Source of the DNA: Flectobacillus longus
GTDB lineage: Bacteria > Bacteroidota > Bacteroidia > Cytophagales > Spirosomataceae
Direction: 5' to 3'
Length of the DNA: 64,000 bases
NCBI RefSeq assembly: GCF_030056705.1
Contig: NZ_JASHIC010000029.1
Span: 1-64,000, forward strand
Shown here: positions 45,532 through 53,288 of the stretch, one piece after another
Numbering within the stretch: the stretch's first letter is position 1
How the letters are laid out: every line of letters starts with the position of its first letter
Program-made: the position numbers and the translations under genes
The notes under the pieces: generated by a model
What the model saw: the letters and a program-made list of their open reading frames with translations, nothing else
What the model was told of the DNA's origin: nothing
Database searches by the model: none

Positions 45532-46335
45532 ATGAAAACACCAGCTCAATATAAAACCATTATCATTTCAGACTTACACTTAGGGTCTGAAGGAGCAAAA
45601 GCCAAGGAAGTGGTGGCATTTTTAAAATCAACTTCTTGCGAAACGCTCATCATGAATGGCGACATTATCGACGGCTGGCAACTCAAAAAAGGGGGTTCTT
45701 GGAAAAAGAAACATACGGCTTTCTTTAGGGTAGTGCTCAAAATGATTGAAGAACATGGAACCAAAGTAATCTATTTACGAGGCAACCACGACGATTTTCT
45801 TGACCAGATTATTCCTTTTCAATTAGGAAAACAATTTAGTATCCGAAAAGACTATATTCTTAAATCTGGGAAAAAACAGTTTTTTATCACGCACGGCGAC
45901 ATTTTTGACTCCGTGACATCCAATATGAAGTGGTTGGCACACCTAGGCGATATAGGTTATACCTTCCTTCTGGGCCTTAATAAGCTCTATAACCGTTATC
46001 GCGCATGGAGAGGTATGCCATACTACTCCTTTTCACAAAAAATTAAACAGCAGGTCAAAAAAGCCGTCAATCATGTGTCGGATTTTGAAGAAAAACTGGC
46101 TGAATTAGCCTTAGCAAACGACTGTGAAGGCATTATATGTGGGCATATCCACAAACCAGAAATTAAAGCCATTGGCGAAGTCACCTATATGAACTCAGGC
46201 GACTGGGTTGAATCTTTGAGTGCACTCATCGAAACTCATGAAGGAGTATGGGAATTGATGTATTACGCCAACGAAGCATTGCTTTTAAGCGAAGAAGATA
46301 CCAACGAATTGATTTTAAACGAGAACAAAAACTAA
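45532..46335 (+). CDS. Metallophosphoesterase, candidate PlcP-type phospholipase C
   Basis: The 267-residue cytoplasmic protein has all the calcineurin-like metal motifs: SDLHLG (Asp14, His16), NGDIIDG, LRGNHDDF, ITHGD and CGHIHKPE. It would usually be annotated as an LpxH-like UDP-2,3-diacylglucosamine hydrolase. PlcP, the enzyme that removes phospholipid headgroups during phosphate starvation, belongs to the same family and looks similar. Three facts favour PlcP: the gene follows phoB, its promoter has a Pho-box-like array, and a glycosyltransferase that could act as Agt is encoded 37 bases downstream. The fold is certain; the PlcP role is inference. Confidence 0.82.
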   Translation: MKTPAQYKTIIISDLHLGSEGAKAKEVVAFLKSTSCETLIMNGDIIDGWQLKKGGSWKKKHTAFFRVVLKMIEEHGTKVIYLRGNHDDFLDQIIPFQLGKQFSIRKDYILKSGKKQFFITHGDIFDSVTSNMKWLAHLGDIGYTFLLGLNKLYNRYRAWRGMPYYSFSQKIKQQVKKAVNHVSDFEEKLAELALANDCEGIICGHIHKPEIKAIGEVTYMNSGDWVESLSALIETHEGVWELMYYANEALLLSEEDTNELILNENKN

Positions 46336-46372
46336 TGCTTATCTCTGTAAGCATCATACCAAAAGCCACGAA

Positions 46373-47533
46373 ATGAGTAAATTTTTGTTTGTTGTACAAG
46401 GCGAAGGTAGAGGTCACTTGACTCAGGCGATCTCTCTTTCAGAAATATTGACTTCGGCTGGTCACGAAGTCGTTGCAGTATTGGTAGGCAAAGGTAATAA
46501 TCAAAATTTGCCAACTTTTTTCCAAGAGTCTATCCAAGCTCCTATTCAAACTTTCCCTAGTCCATCACTCGTTTATGGTCAAGGTAAAGCTTTGAGAGTT
46601 TGGGACACGATTCGTACTCATATTCTCAAGTTTCCTTTGTATTGCAACAGTGTAAAGTATCTGAAAGAACAAATAGATTACTACCAACCAGACGCCGTAA
46701 TCAATTTCTACGAAATGATTTGTGGTCTGTATTTCAGTACATATCGTCCCAATATCCCTTGTATTTGCATTGCGCATCAGTATTTATTATTGCATGAGCA
46801 ATTTGACAATATTTCCAAACATTGGTTTGACCGTTTTTTACTCAACTTCAATACCAAAGTAACGGCATTGGGAAGTACGCAAAAATTGGCTTTGTCATTC
46901 GACAAAATGGAAAATGACCCAAGTCGTAACATTGCAGTTGTACCACCATTATTGCGCACTGAAGTAAAAAAGCTTCATCCGACAAGCAAGCCTTTTGTGT
47001 TGGCATATATAACGCATCACAAATTGGCGGAAGATATTGCCAATTGGCACGAAAATCATCGTGATGTACAAATCCATTGTTTCTGGAATAATCCAGATTT
47101 TTCTGACGAATGGGCAGTAAGAGAAAACCTTACTTTTCATCAGGTAAACGCTGAGAAATTTTTAACAATGATGGAAAATTGTTCAGGTTTAGTTTGTACA
47201 GCAGGCTTCGAGTCTGTATGTGAAGCTATGTATTTGGGCAAGCCTATCATGATGGTTCCTGTACCTAATCATATCGAGCAAATGATAAATGCACACGACG
47301 GACAGCGTGCTGGTGCTGGGATTGCCTCAACTGAATTTGATTTTTCGAAGTTTTTGACCTATTTACCACAACATCAAAGTATTCAAACTGAATTTATCGA
47401 TTGGCAACATCAAGCCAATCGCCTTTTCCTGCATTATCTCGAAACCTTGACACAAAAACCAACACAGATTTTCACCTTCAAACCTTCAGGTTCAAGACTT
47501 GGTTCATGGTGGAGACAGTTGGCTTTTAGATAG
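46373..47533 (+). CDS. GT-B glycosyltransferase, candidate Agt-type glycolipid synthase
   Basis: The 386-residue protein has a MurG/GT28-like GT-B fold: the N-terminal FLFVVQGEGRGHLTQAISLSEILTSAGHEV and the C-terminal donor site CTAGFESVCEAMYLGKPIMMVPVPNHIEQMINA. It has no signal peptide and probably works at the inner face of the inner membrane. In phosphate-starved bacteria PlcP makes diacylglycerol and Agt glycosylates it. The gene order here, metallophosphoesterase then glycosyltransferase behind a phosphate regulator, is the order expected of that module. The acceptor is not established by sequence. Confidence 0.78.
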   Translation: MSKFLFVVQGEGRGHLTQAISLSEILTSAGHEVVAVLVGKGNNQNLPTFFQESIQAPIQTFPSPSLVYGQGKALRVWDTIRTHILKFPLYCNSVKYLKEQIDYYQPDAVINFYEMICGLYFSTYRPNIPCICIAHQYLLLHEQFDNISKHWFDRFLLNFNTKVTALGSTQKLALSFDKMENDPSRNIAVVPPLLRTEVKKLHPTSKPFVLAYITHHKLAEDIANWHENHRDVQIHCFWNNPDFSDEWAVRENLTFHQVNAEKFLTMMENCSGLVCTAGFESVCEAMYLGKPIMMVPVPNHIEQMINAHDGQRAGAGIASTEFDFSKFLTYLPQHQSIQTEFIDWQHQANRLFLHYLETLTQKPTQIFTFKPSGSRLGSWWRQLAFR

Positions 47534-47616
47534 TAACCATAAATAGCACTCTCTCAAAATCCCGTAACGAGATACAATTCGTTATAATATCTTTAGCATT
47601 TAGAATAGTTATCGAC

Positions 47617-47646
47617 AAAAGCCAACTTCTTTGAGGTTGGCTTTTT
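47617..47646 (+). terminator. Terminator after the glycosyltransferase gene
   Basis: A 10-bp stem (AAAAGCCAAC against GTTGGCTTTT) with a 9-base loop runs into TTTTTTG. Confidence 0.8.
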
Positions 47647-47691
47647 TGTTGCCCTATAATAAATTTAATATTGAACCTATTCGCAGAATTA

Positions 47692-47875
47692 TAACTTTGT
47701 ATAGAATATTCGTCAGTATTTAACAACAATTAGACTTTTAAGGATAGTTTTTGCTGATGGCTTATTGCCAATAGCTGAAAGTTGTTTACAAAATATCACC
47801 AATATGAGTCCATTTCAATTACATAGTTAAATGGAATTTAGTTTAAAAGGCTGTGATTGATAATCACAGCCTTTT
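47692..47875 (+). ncRNA. Candidate small RNA between two terminators
   Basis: A consensus -7 element, TAACTTTG at 47692-47699, is followed by about 150 bases without a plausible open frame. These end in a perfect 14-bp hairpin (47845-47875) with a T-tract. Internal complementary segments exist: TGGC with GCCA near 47760, and CCATTT at about 47810 with AAATGG at about 47830. No -33 TTTG is in place, so this is a weak call. Confidence 0.25.
47845..47875 (-). terminator. Bidirectional terminator before the quinone reductase gene
   Basis: A perfect 14-bp stem (AAAAGGCTGTGATT with its complement) with loop GAT is flanked by A and T runs. It serves the minus-strand gene ending at 47885 and any transcript arriving on the plus strand. 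Confidence 0.8.
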
Positions 47876-47884
47876 TTGGCAACA

Positions 47885-48853
47885 CTATTTAACCAATACA
47901 ATTTTTCCGATATGCGCCGACGATTCCATTAATCGATGTGCATCTGCCGCTTGAGCCATAGGAAAACTAGCGTAAATTGGTACTTTGAACAATCCTTGTT
48001 CTAAAATCGGCCATACTTTCTCATAAACTTCGGCTGTTAAATTTGCCTTGAAACTTACTTCTCTTGCACGCAAAGTACTTCCTGTGATGGTCAATCGCTT
48101 TTGCATCATTTTCAAAATATCAATCTGTACATTCTTCCCTTCCATGGCATTGATATAAACTAAGCGTCCATCGGCTTGTAATAAATCTATATTTTTCGAG
48201 AAATACTCTCCTCCTATCATGTCCAAAATAACATTGATTTGCTCTTCTTTCAACTCTTCCAAAAAATCCTGTGTTCTATAATTCACAAAACTATCCGCAC
48301 CAAGTTCAATGCAAGCTTTACCTTTCTCATCATTGCCTACCGTTACAAAAACCTTCGCTCCAAAAGCCTTCGCCAACTGAATTGCTGTTGTACCAATACC
48401 ACTACTTCCTCCATGTATCAAAATGCCTTCGCCTGCTTGCAAGTTGCCTCTCTGAAAAACATTATGCCATACAGTATAGACTGTTTCTGGTAAACAAGCT
48501 GCCTCTTCCATTGAAAAACCTGAAGGAATCGGCAGACAAACCGACTCGTGTACATTGACCTTTTCGGCATAACCACCTCCTGCGACCAGTGCACAAACCT
48601 CATCTCCTAGTTTCCAACGACTAACATTTTCCCCTATCTCAACAATTCTACCTGCTACTTCCAAGCCAGCAATATCGGCAGGCGCTCCTTTGGGTGCAGG
48701 ATAATGCCCTTTTCGTTGCAATACGTCAGGTCTATTGACTCCCGCAGCATATATTTCGATAATTACCTCCTCAGCACCACAAGTAGGGTCTGGATATTCG
48801 GACCAAATCATGTTTTCGGGCGTACCAAACGCAGTTATTTTTACGGCATTCAT
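47885..48853 (-). CDS. NAD(P)H-quinone oxidoreductase, zinc-free MDR family (PIG3-like)
   Basis: The ATG at 48853 gives 322 residues beginning MNAVKITAFGTPENMIW; a longer open frame to 48922 adds an unconvincing N-terminus. The MDR fold is clear: AAGVNRPDVLQRKGHYPAPKGAPADIAGLEVAGRIVEIG, then the Rossmann motif ILIHGGSSGIGTTAIQLAKAFGAKVFVTVGNDEKG and IDLLQADGRLVYINAMEG. The NRxDxxQRxGxYPxP sequence marks the quinone reductase/PIG3 branch, which lacks structural and catalytic zinc ligands. It reduces quinones or reactive carbonyls with NADPH in the cytoplasm. It stands alone. Confidence 0.9.
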   Translation of the reverse strand: MNAVKITAFGTPENMIWSEYPDPTCGAEEVIIEIYAAGVNRPDVLQRKGHYPAPKGAPADIAGLEVAGRIVEIGENVSRWKLGDEVCALVAGGGYAEKVNVHESVCLPIPSGFSMEEAACLPETVYTVWHNVFQRGNLQAGEGILIHGGSSGIGTTAIQLAKAFGAKVFVTVGNDEKGKACIELGADSFVNYRTQDFLEELKEEQINVILDMIGGEYFSKNIDLLQADGRLVYINAMEGKNVQIDILKMMQKRLTITGSTLRAREVSFKANLTAEVYEKVWPILEQGLFKVPIYASFPMAQAADAHRLMESSAHIGKIVLVK

Positions 48854-49082
48854 GTTGTTGATTTTTGAAGTGAATAAAAGCAAAGATCTCAAGTACAATA
48901 GCGAGTCTTTACTCCTTAACAATTTAATAATCTATCAAAATTTGAACTTTTTCAAGAAACCTGTAGTTTTATATTCAAATACAAAGCAAAAGAGTTTTGT
49001 GATTTGTAAAAATAATCAATTATTAATCAAGCAATTACAGAAACAGCTTTTGCTCATATTATTTACTAAAACAAATAAAAAT

Positions 49083-49235
49083 ATGGCAAAACAAAGTTGG
49101 AGTGCATTAAACCGTCATTCGAATTGGCGAGCATACAAAGCAAAAAAACAAGACAACCCTCGCTACATGCACACGTTTCAGAAAGGCGAGAATCACAATC
49201 CAGAAAATGACAAAGTGTCTTATGACTGGATTTAA
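49083..49235 (+). CDS. Small protein of 50 residues
   Basis: The frame starts ATGGCAAAACAAAGTTGG after an A-rich tract typical of starts in this genome, and encodes a hydrophilic, Trp/Tyr/Asn-rich peptide (WSALNRHSNWRAYKAKKQDN in its N-terminal half, VSYDWI at the end). A hairpin with a T-tract follows 20 bases after the stop, which supports a short independent transcript. The frame is open further upstream to 48735, but that part overlaps the quinone reductase gene and reads like non-coding DNA. I do not recognise the family. Confidence 0.5.
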   Translation: MAKQSWSALNRHSNWRAYKAKKQDNPRYMHTFQKGENHNPENDKVSYDWI

Positions 49236-49255
49236 AATGAAAAAATGAGTTGCAA

Positions 49256-49279
49256 CCCGATCGTATGATTGGGATTTTT
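49256..49279 (+). terminator. Terminator after the small protein gene
   Basis: CCCGATC pairs with GATTGGG (one G-U) around loop GTAT and is followed by ATTTTTTGTTTTT. Confidence 0.6.
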
Positions 49280-49302
49280 TGTTTTTAGAGGGTTCTACTT
49301 TC

Positions 49303-50820
49303 CTACAAATCACGCAGTTTGGCTAAATATCCAAATTCCTCCTCAAGCTTTTCTGTCAATCTTTCAAACAAACGATAATACGCCTGATACTTGGCATGAT
49401 TCTCTGAATTGGGTAACCATTCTTGGTCAAATCTCAATGATTCAGTAGCTGTTTGCAAATCTCTAAAAATTCCCATTTGTGTCAGCGTCAACAACGCAAT
49501 ACCCTGTCCTACTCCATCATAAGCAAGGTTTGCTGTAATTCTTTTACCAAAAATATCTGATAGCATTTGTACACATAACGGATGGGACGCAAAACTACCA
49601 TTAATCCGAATTTCGTCGATTTCCCTAAACTCTGCTAGCATTTTTCCAATACTGTACACCCCAAACAGAATACCTTCCAAAGTAGCACGAGCCAAATGAG
49701 ACTTCGTATGATTGATATGTAGTCCAAAATACGAGCCTCTGGCATTAGCATTCCAAATGGGTGCTCGCTCACCTAACAAGTAAGGCAAAAATACCAATCC
49801 ATCTGCCCCAAGCGGAATTGATTCTATTCTTTGAAAAATCTCATCCAACACTTCTTCAATGTAGGCATGCTCTGAAAAATCCCCAAATTCCTTGGCAAAC
49901 CACTCAAACACTACGCCCGCATTGTTGCCTGGACCTCCGCTGATATAGCAATTATCTGTTAGTAAATAATTAAATACTCTTTGTTGCTGATCTTTCAACA
50001 ATTCTTTTCCTGCAATTCTGACTGCTGAACTTGCCCCGATAGAAATAACTGCTTTCCCTTCTGAAATAATCCCCGCCCCTAGTGTTGCAACGCAACCATC
50101 TGTTGCACCAAGTACAATTTGAGTATCCAAAGAAATACCCCAAGACTTAGCTATTTCGGGTTTAAGTGTCAAGGAAGTATCCATTACCGAACTAACTTCG
50201 GATAGCTCATTAGCCGAAATATGAGCAAAGGACAAGGCATCTGTTGACCATTTTTTGGCAGTAATATCAAATAATCCTGTCGACGAAGCCATACTTTCAT
50301 CTACTCGATATTGACCTGTTAGTTGGAAAAGCACATATTCTTTGAGTGATATATACTTAGCTACTTTTTCTCTAAAAATATCCTTATTTGCCTCCAGCCA
50401 AGCTATTTTCATCAGAGGAGACATTGGATGTATTGGTGTACCTGTATGCGCACATAGCGTTGTATCAAGCCCTATATCTTTAAGCTTTTTAACTTGATTT
50501 TGACCTCGATTATCAGCCCAAATAATTGCTTGTCCCAAGGGTATTCCTTTGGCATTAACAGGCAAAACACTGTGCATTGAGCCACTAAATCCAATCGACA
50601 ATATTTTGATTTTATTTGGAAGTATGAACTCATTTATCAAAGTTTTGACAACAAATAGGGTTGTAATATACACCTGTTCAGGGTCTTGCTCACTCCACTC
50701 CGAACAAGGGTGAAAAGTAGGATATGAACCTTGTTTTTGATACAAAGCCTTCCCACTCAGATGATACACCTGAACTTTTACAGAGGTCGTATTAATATCA
50801 ATCGTCAAAATTGCTTCCAT
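49303..50820 (-). CDS. FGGY carbohydrate kinase, gluconokinase-like (copy 1)
   Basis: The 505-residue FGGY kinase has the two actin-like domains: ILTIDINTTSVKVQVY at the N-terminus, IGFSGSMHSVLPV, the substrate-side IIWADNRGQNQ, the catalytic Asp in ATDGCVATLGAG, and LPYLLGERAPIWNANARG. The phosphate-1 motif reads DIN instead of the usual DIG/DLG. It closely resembles the second FGGY kinase at 53289-54716, for example in PIHPMSPLMKIAWLEANKD against its counterpart. Gluconate is the likely substrate, given the neighbouring 6-phosphogluconate dehydrogenase, though related kinases use xylulose or glycerol. It is followed on the minus strand by nothing closely linked. Confidence 0.85.
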   Translation of the reverse strand: MEAILTIDINTTSVKVQVYHLSGKALYQKQGSYPTFHPCSEWSEQDPEQVYITTLFVVKTLINEFILPNKIKILSIGFSGSMHSVLPVNAKGIPLGQAIIWADNRGQNQVKKLKDIGLDTTLCAHTGTPIHPMSPLMKIAWLEANKDIFREKVAKYISLKEYVLFQLTGQYRVDESMASSTGLFDITAKKWSTDALSFAHISANELSEVSSVMDTSLTLKPEIAKSWGISLDTQIVLGATDGCVATLGAGIISEGKAVISIGASSAVRIAGKELLKDQQQRVFNYLLTDNCYISGGPGNNAGVVFEWFAKEFGDFSEHAYIEEVLDEIFQRIESIPLGADGLVFLPYLLGERAPIWNANARGSYFGLHINHTKSHLARATLEGILFGVYSIGKMLAEFREIDEIRINGSFASHPLCVQMLSDIFGKRITANLAYDGVGQGIALLTLTQMGIFRDLQTATESLRFDQEWLPNSENHAKYQAYYRLFERLTEKLEEEFGYLAKLRDL

Positions 50821-50856
50821 GATTAAGGTATCAGTTGTTGAGAAATAAAGTGTGGT

Positions 50857-51741
50857 TTATATATGGATTTTGCGATAATCTCTTGGGGTATATCCTGTAA
50901 GCTTTTTGAAGGTAGTTGAAAAATGCTGTGACGAATAAAATCCAGTTTCCAAAGCAATATCTGTTAAAGGTTTGTCACTACTTTTCAATAATCTACTCGC
51001 CTCTGCAATACGGATATTGATTAAGTAATTGAGAGGCGAAAAACCCGAAAAGCGTTTCACTTTTTCTGAAAAAGCTGTATTTCCTAACCCTACTAGCCCT
51101 GCCATTTCTTCCAAGGTCCATGGGTGTTCCAGATTAGCTCTCAGGGTTTGTTCTAATTGCAGAAATGTCTGTGAAAAATCTTGGCTATTTCGTTCAGTTT
51201 TACCCAATGTTCTTGCCCAAGTAATCAGTATTTCGTCTATAATTTGAGGTACTCTAGTACGGTATCCAAAGGCTTGTTCTTGTACTTCCTGCCCCAACTC
51301 CATGATTAACTGACCAATGGTAGGATTGCGAGGAATAATTGGTTTGGCATTGGACAAAAATAGTTTTGAGATTACTAACTGTTCACTATATGAAATCTTG
51401 CTCCAATCGCCCAAAATTAACTGGCCGTCTTTAGCCCAATGACTCGGCAAAATACTTAGCTGCATAAATGCCCCTATCTCCAAATACCCCCTTGGGTTGC
51501 CAATCGCCTGCCAAGGTTGAACAATCAAGGAATCATTGGGGTATAATGGATAGGTTTTATGCTCCAAATACCATTCATATTTACCTTCTGTAAAGCTAAA
51601 AATACCAATTCCTGCTCGCTGAGCAATCTCCCAAGAATCAAGAATGATTTGCTGTACCTTCTGCGAAAGTAAGCAAGACACAAAAGGAAATTCCTTTAAT
51701 TCGGGTGAATCGTTTTGTATATAGTGAAAGTTGGAATTCAT
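50857..51741 (-). CDS. AraC-family transcriptional regulator
   Basis: The ATG at 51741 gives 294 residues (MNSNFHYIQNDSPELKEF); the frame stays open to 51774. The N-terminal 190 residues are a ligand-binding-like region of unknown specificity. The C-terminal 100 residues hold the two AraC helix-turn-helix motifs (TLEEMAGLVGLGNTAFSEKVKRFSG and LTDIALETGFYSSQHFSTTFKKLTGYTPRDYRK). It is encoded 36 bases upstream of a gluconokinase-like gene on the same strand and divergent from gnd and the second kinase. Control of gluconate genes is therefore likely by context. Confidence 0.88.
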   Translation of the reverse strand: MNSNFHYIQNDSPELKEFPFVSCLLSQKVQQIILDSWEIAQRAGIGIFSFTEGKYEWYLEHKTYPLYPNDSLIVQPWQAIGNPRGYLEIGAFMQLSILPSHWAKDGQLILGDWSKISYSEQLVISKLFLSNAKPIIPRNPTIGQLIMELGQEVQEQAFGYRTRVPQIIDEILITWARTLGKTERNSQDFSQTFLQLEQTLRANLEHPWTLEEMAGLVGLGNTAFSEKVKRFSGFSPLNYLINIRIAEASRLLKSSDKPLTDIALETGFYSSQHFSTTFKKLTGYTPRDYRKIHI

Positions 51742-52352
51742 GAGATAATCACAAAATATGGCTGAAAAAACCATCTTGTAATTTAGGCAGGTTCATTGGT
51801 TTTGAATATAACAATGGGTTACAATTTTTTATTTTTCTACTAAAAATAAAAGAGAATATAATTTTTCGACTTATAAATCTGTACAAACTTTCACTAAAGC
51901 TCTCATTTATAATGAGTTCAATTTGTGGAGCCACAAAAGTTTACAAATGAATATTTCAAATATTTTACACCGAAAAAAAATGAAAGTTTTAAGCAAAATA
52001 ATCCAAGAAATTTGAGCCATAGATTTAAGTAATCGTGCAGAATAAGATTAAAGTTTTGTGTTGAGGCACTAGGCAACAGGCACAAGGCAAAGAGTATTAA
52101 AAGGATTTTGAAACACTTTTACAGACTATGAATATGTACTTCTTCTAAGTAATCGTGCAGAATAATATTCAATCAATAGAAGATATAAGGTATTTATAAT
52201 TAAAATTTTAAATTCACAATTCACCACTCATAATTCTGCACTAATACTTATAACGGATATACAATTCACGAATAACGTTTTACAAATTACTGAGTACAGT
52301 ACACCTTATCATTTATAAACAAAATATCCCAAAACTTTTAACAAATAAACTT
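51742..52352. other. Divergent regulatory region with a 20-bp direct repeat and heptad words
   Basis: No gene is seen. A 20-base sequence (TAAGTAATCGTG then CAGAATAA) occurs at 52026-52045 and again at 52146-52165, exactly 120 bp apart. Between the copies lie AGGCACT / AGGCAAC / AGGCACA / AGGCAAA heptads (about 52066-52092), and after the second come AATTCAC-type heptads (about 52210-52245). The promoters of the AraC gene and gnd should lie here but no consensus -7 stands out. Confidence 0.5.
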
Positions 52353-53249
52353 ATGCAAATTGGATTGGTAGGCTTAGGCAAAATGGGATTTAACCTAGCG
52401 TTAAATCTTCATAGAAATGGATTTGAGGTAATAGCCAACGATGTAAACCCTGATTTTGTAGCACAAATTGCCCAAAATGGAATCTCTACCGCTTCTAGCT
52501 TACAAGATTTAACAAAACAGCTCGTAGGACGCAAAGTAATCTGGTTGATGGTACCAGCTGGGGAGATTGTTGACGCTGTCATTGAGCAATTAATTCCTTT
52601 ATTGAACCCTTCAGACATAATAATAGATGGCGGAAACTCTTTTTTCAAGGATTCTTTACGTCGTTACACACATTTGAAAGACAAGGGTATCGACTTCCTT
52701 GACTGCGGTACTTCGGGCGGCACCAGTGGTGCATTACAAGGCGCATGTACCATGATTGGAGGAGATACCGATGTCTTCAAATATGTAGAAGAAGTTTTTC
52801 AAAAAATATCTATCCAAAACGGTTATTTACATACTGGTCGTGCTGGAAGTGGACACTTTACCAAAATGGTTCACAATGGTATTGAATACGGTATGATGCA
52901 GGCCATTGCGGAAGGCTTCGAAGTATTTGAACGTTCGCAATTTGATATTGATTTTCAAAAAACAGCAGAATTATTCAATCATGGCTCAGTTGTTAGAGGC
53001 TGGTTGATGGAATTGACTGCCAATGCTTTTGCTAAAGACCCACAATTAGACGCAATAAAAGGTGTCATGCACTCTTCGGGTGAAGGCAAATGGACACTTG
53101 AAACGGCCTTGGATATGGGTGTACCTACGCCTGTAATTGCGCTGTCGGTAATGATGCGCTATCGTTCACAAATGGAAGATACTTTTTCAGGAAAAGTGGT
53201 AGCAGCACTTCGCAACGAGTTTGGAGGACATGCCGTAGAGAAAAAATAG
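52353..53249 (+). CDS. gnd: 6-phosphogluconate dehydrogenase, short form
   Basis: The 298-residue protein belongs to the short 6PGDH class. The N-terminal motif is MQIGLVGLGKMGFNLALNLHRNG, followed by the NAD(P)-side INGGN-like IDGGNSFFKDS, the substrate-binding DCGTSGGTSGALQGACTMIGG and HFTKMVHNGIEYGMMQAIAEGFE with the catalytic Lys and Asn. It decarboxylates 6-phosphogluconate to ribulose 5-phosphate. The short class often uses NAD+. A gluconokinase-like gene follows after 39 bases, so the two form a gluconate-to-pentose-phosphate operon. Confidence 0.93.
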   Translation: MQIGLVGLGKMGFNLALNLHRNGFEVIANDVNPDFVAQIAQNGISTASSLQDLTKQLVGRKVIWLMVPAGEIVDAVIEQLIPLLNPSDIIIDGGNSFFKDSLRRYTHLKDKGIDFLDCGTSGGTSGALQGACTMIGGDTDVFKYVEEVFQKISIQNGYLHTGRAGSGHFTKMVHNGIEYGMMQAIAEGFEVFERSQFDIDFQKTAELFNHGSVVRGWLMELTANAFAKDPQLDAIKGVMHSSGEGKWTLETALDMGVPTPVIALSVMMRYRSQMEDTFSGKVVAALRNEFGGHAVEKK

Positions 53250-53288
53250 TCGTAATAAGCATCCTTTAGAATTTAAAATTGAATGCTT

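Noticed and set aside
48735-49235. Long version (166 codons) of the small-protein frame
   Set aside because: The first two thirds overlap the quinone reductase start and its leader and read like translated AT-rich DNA; only the last 50 codons look coding.
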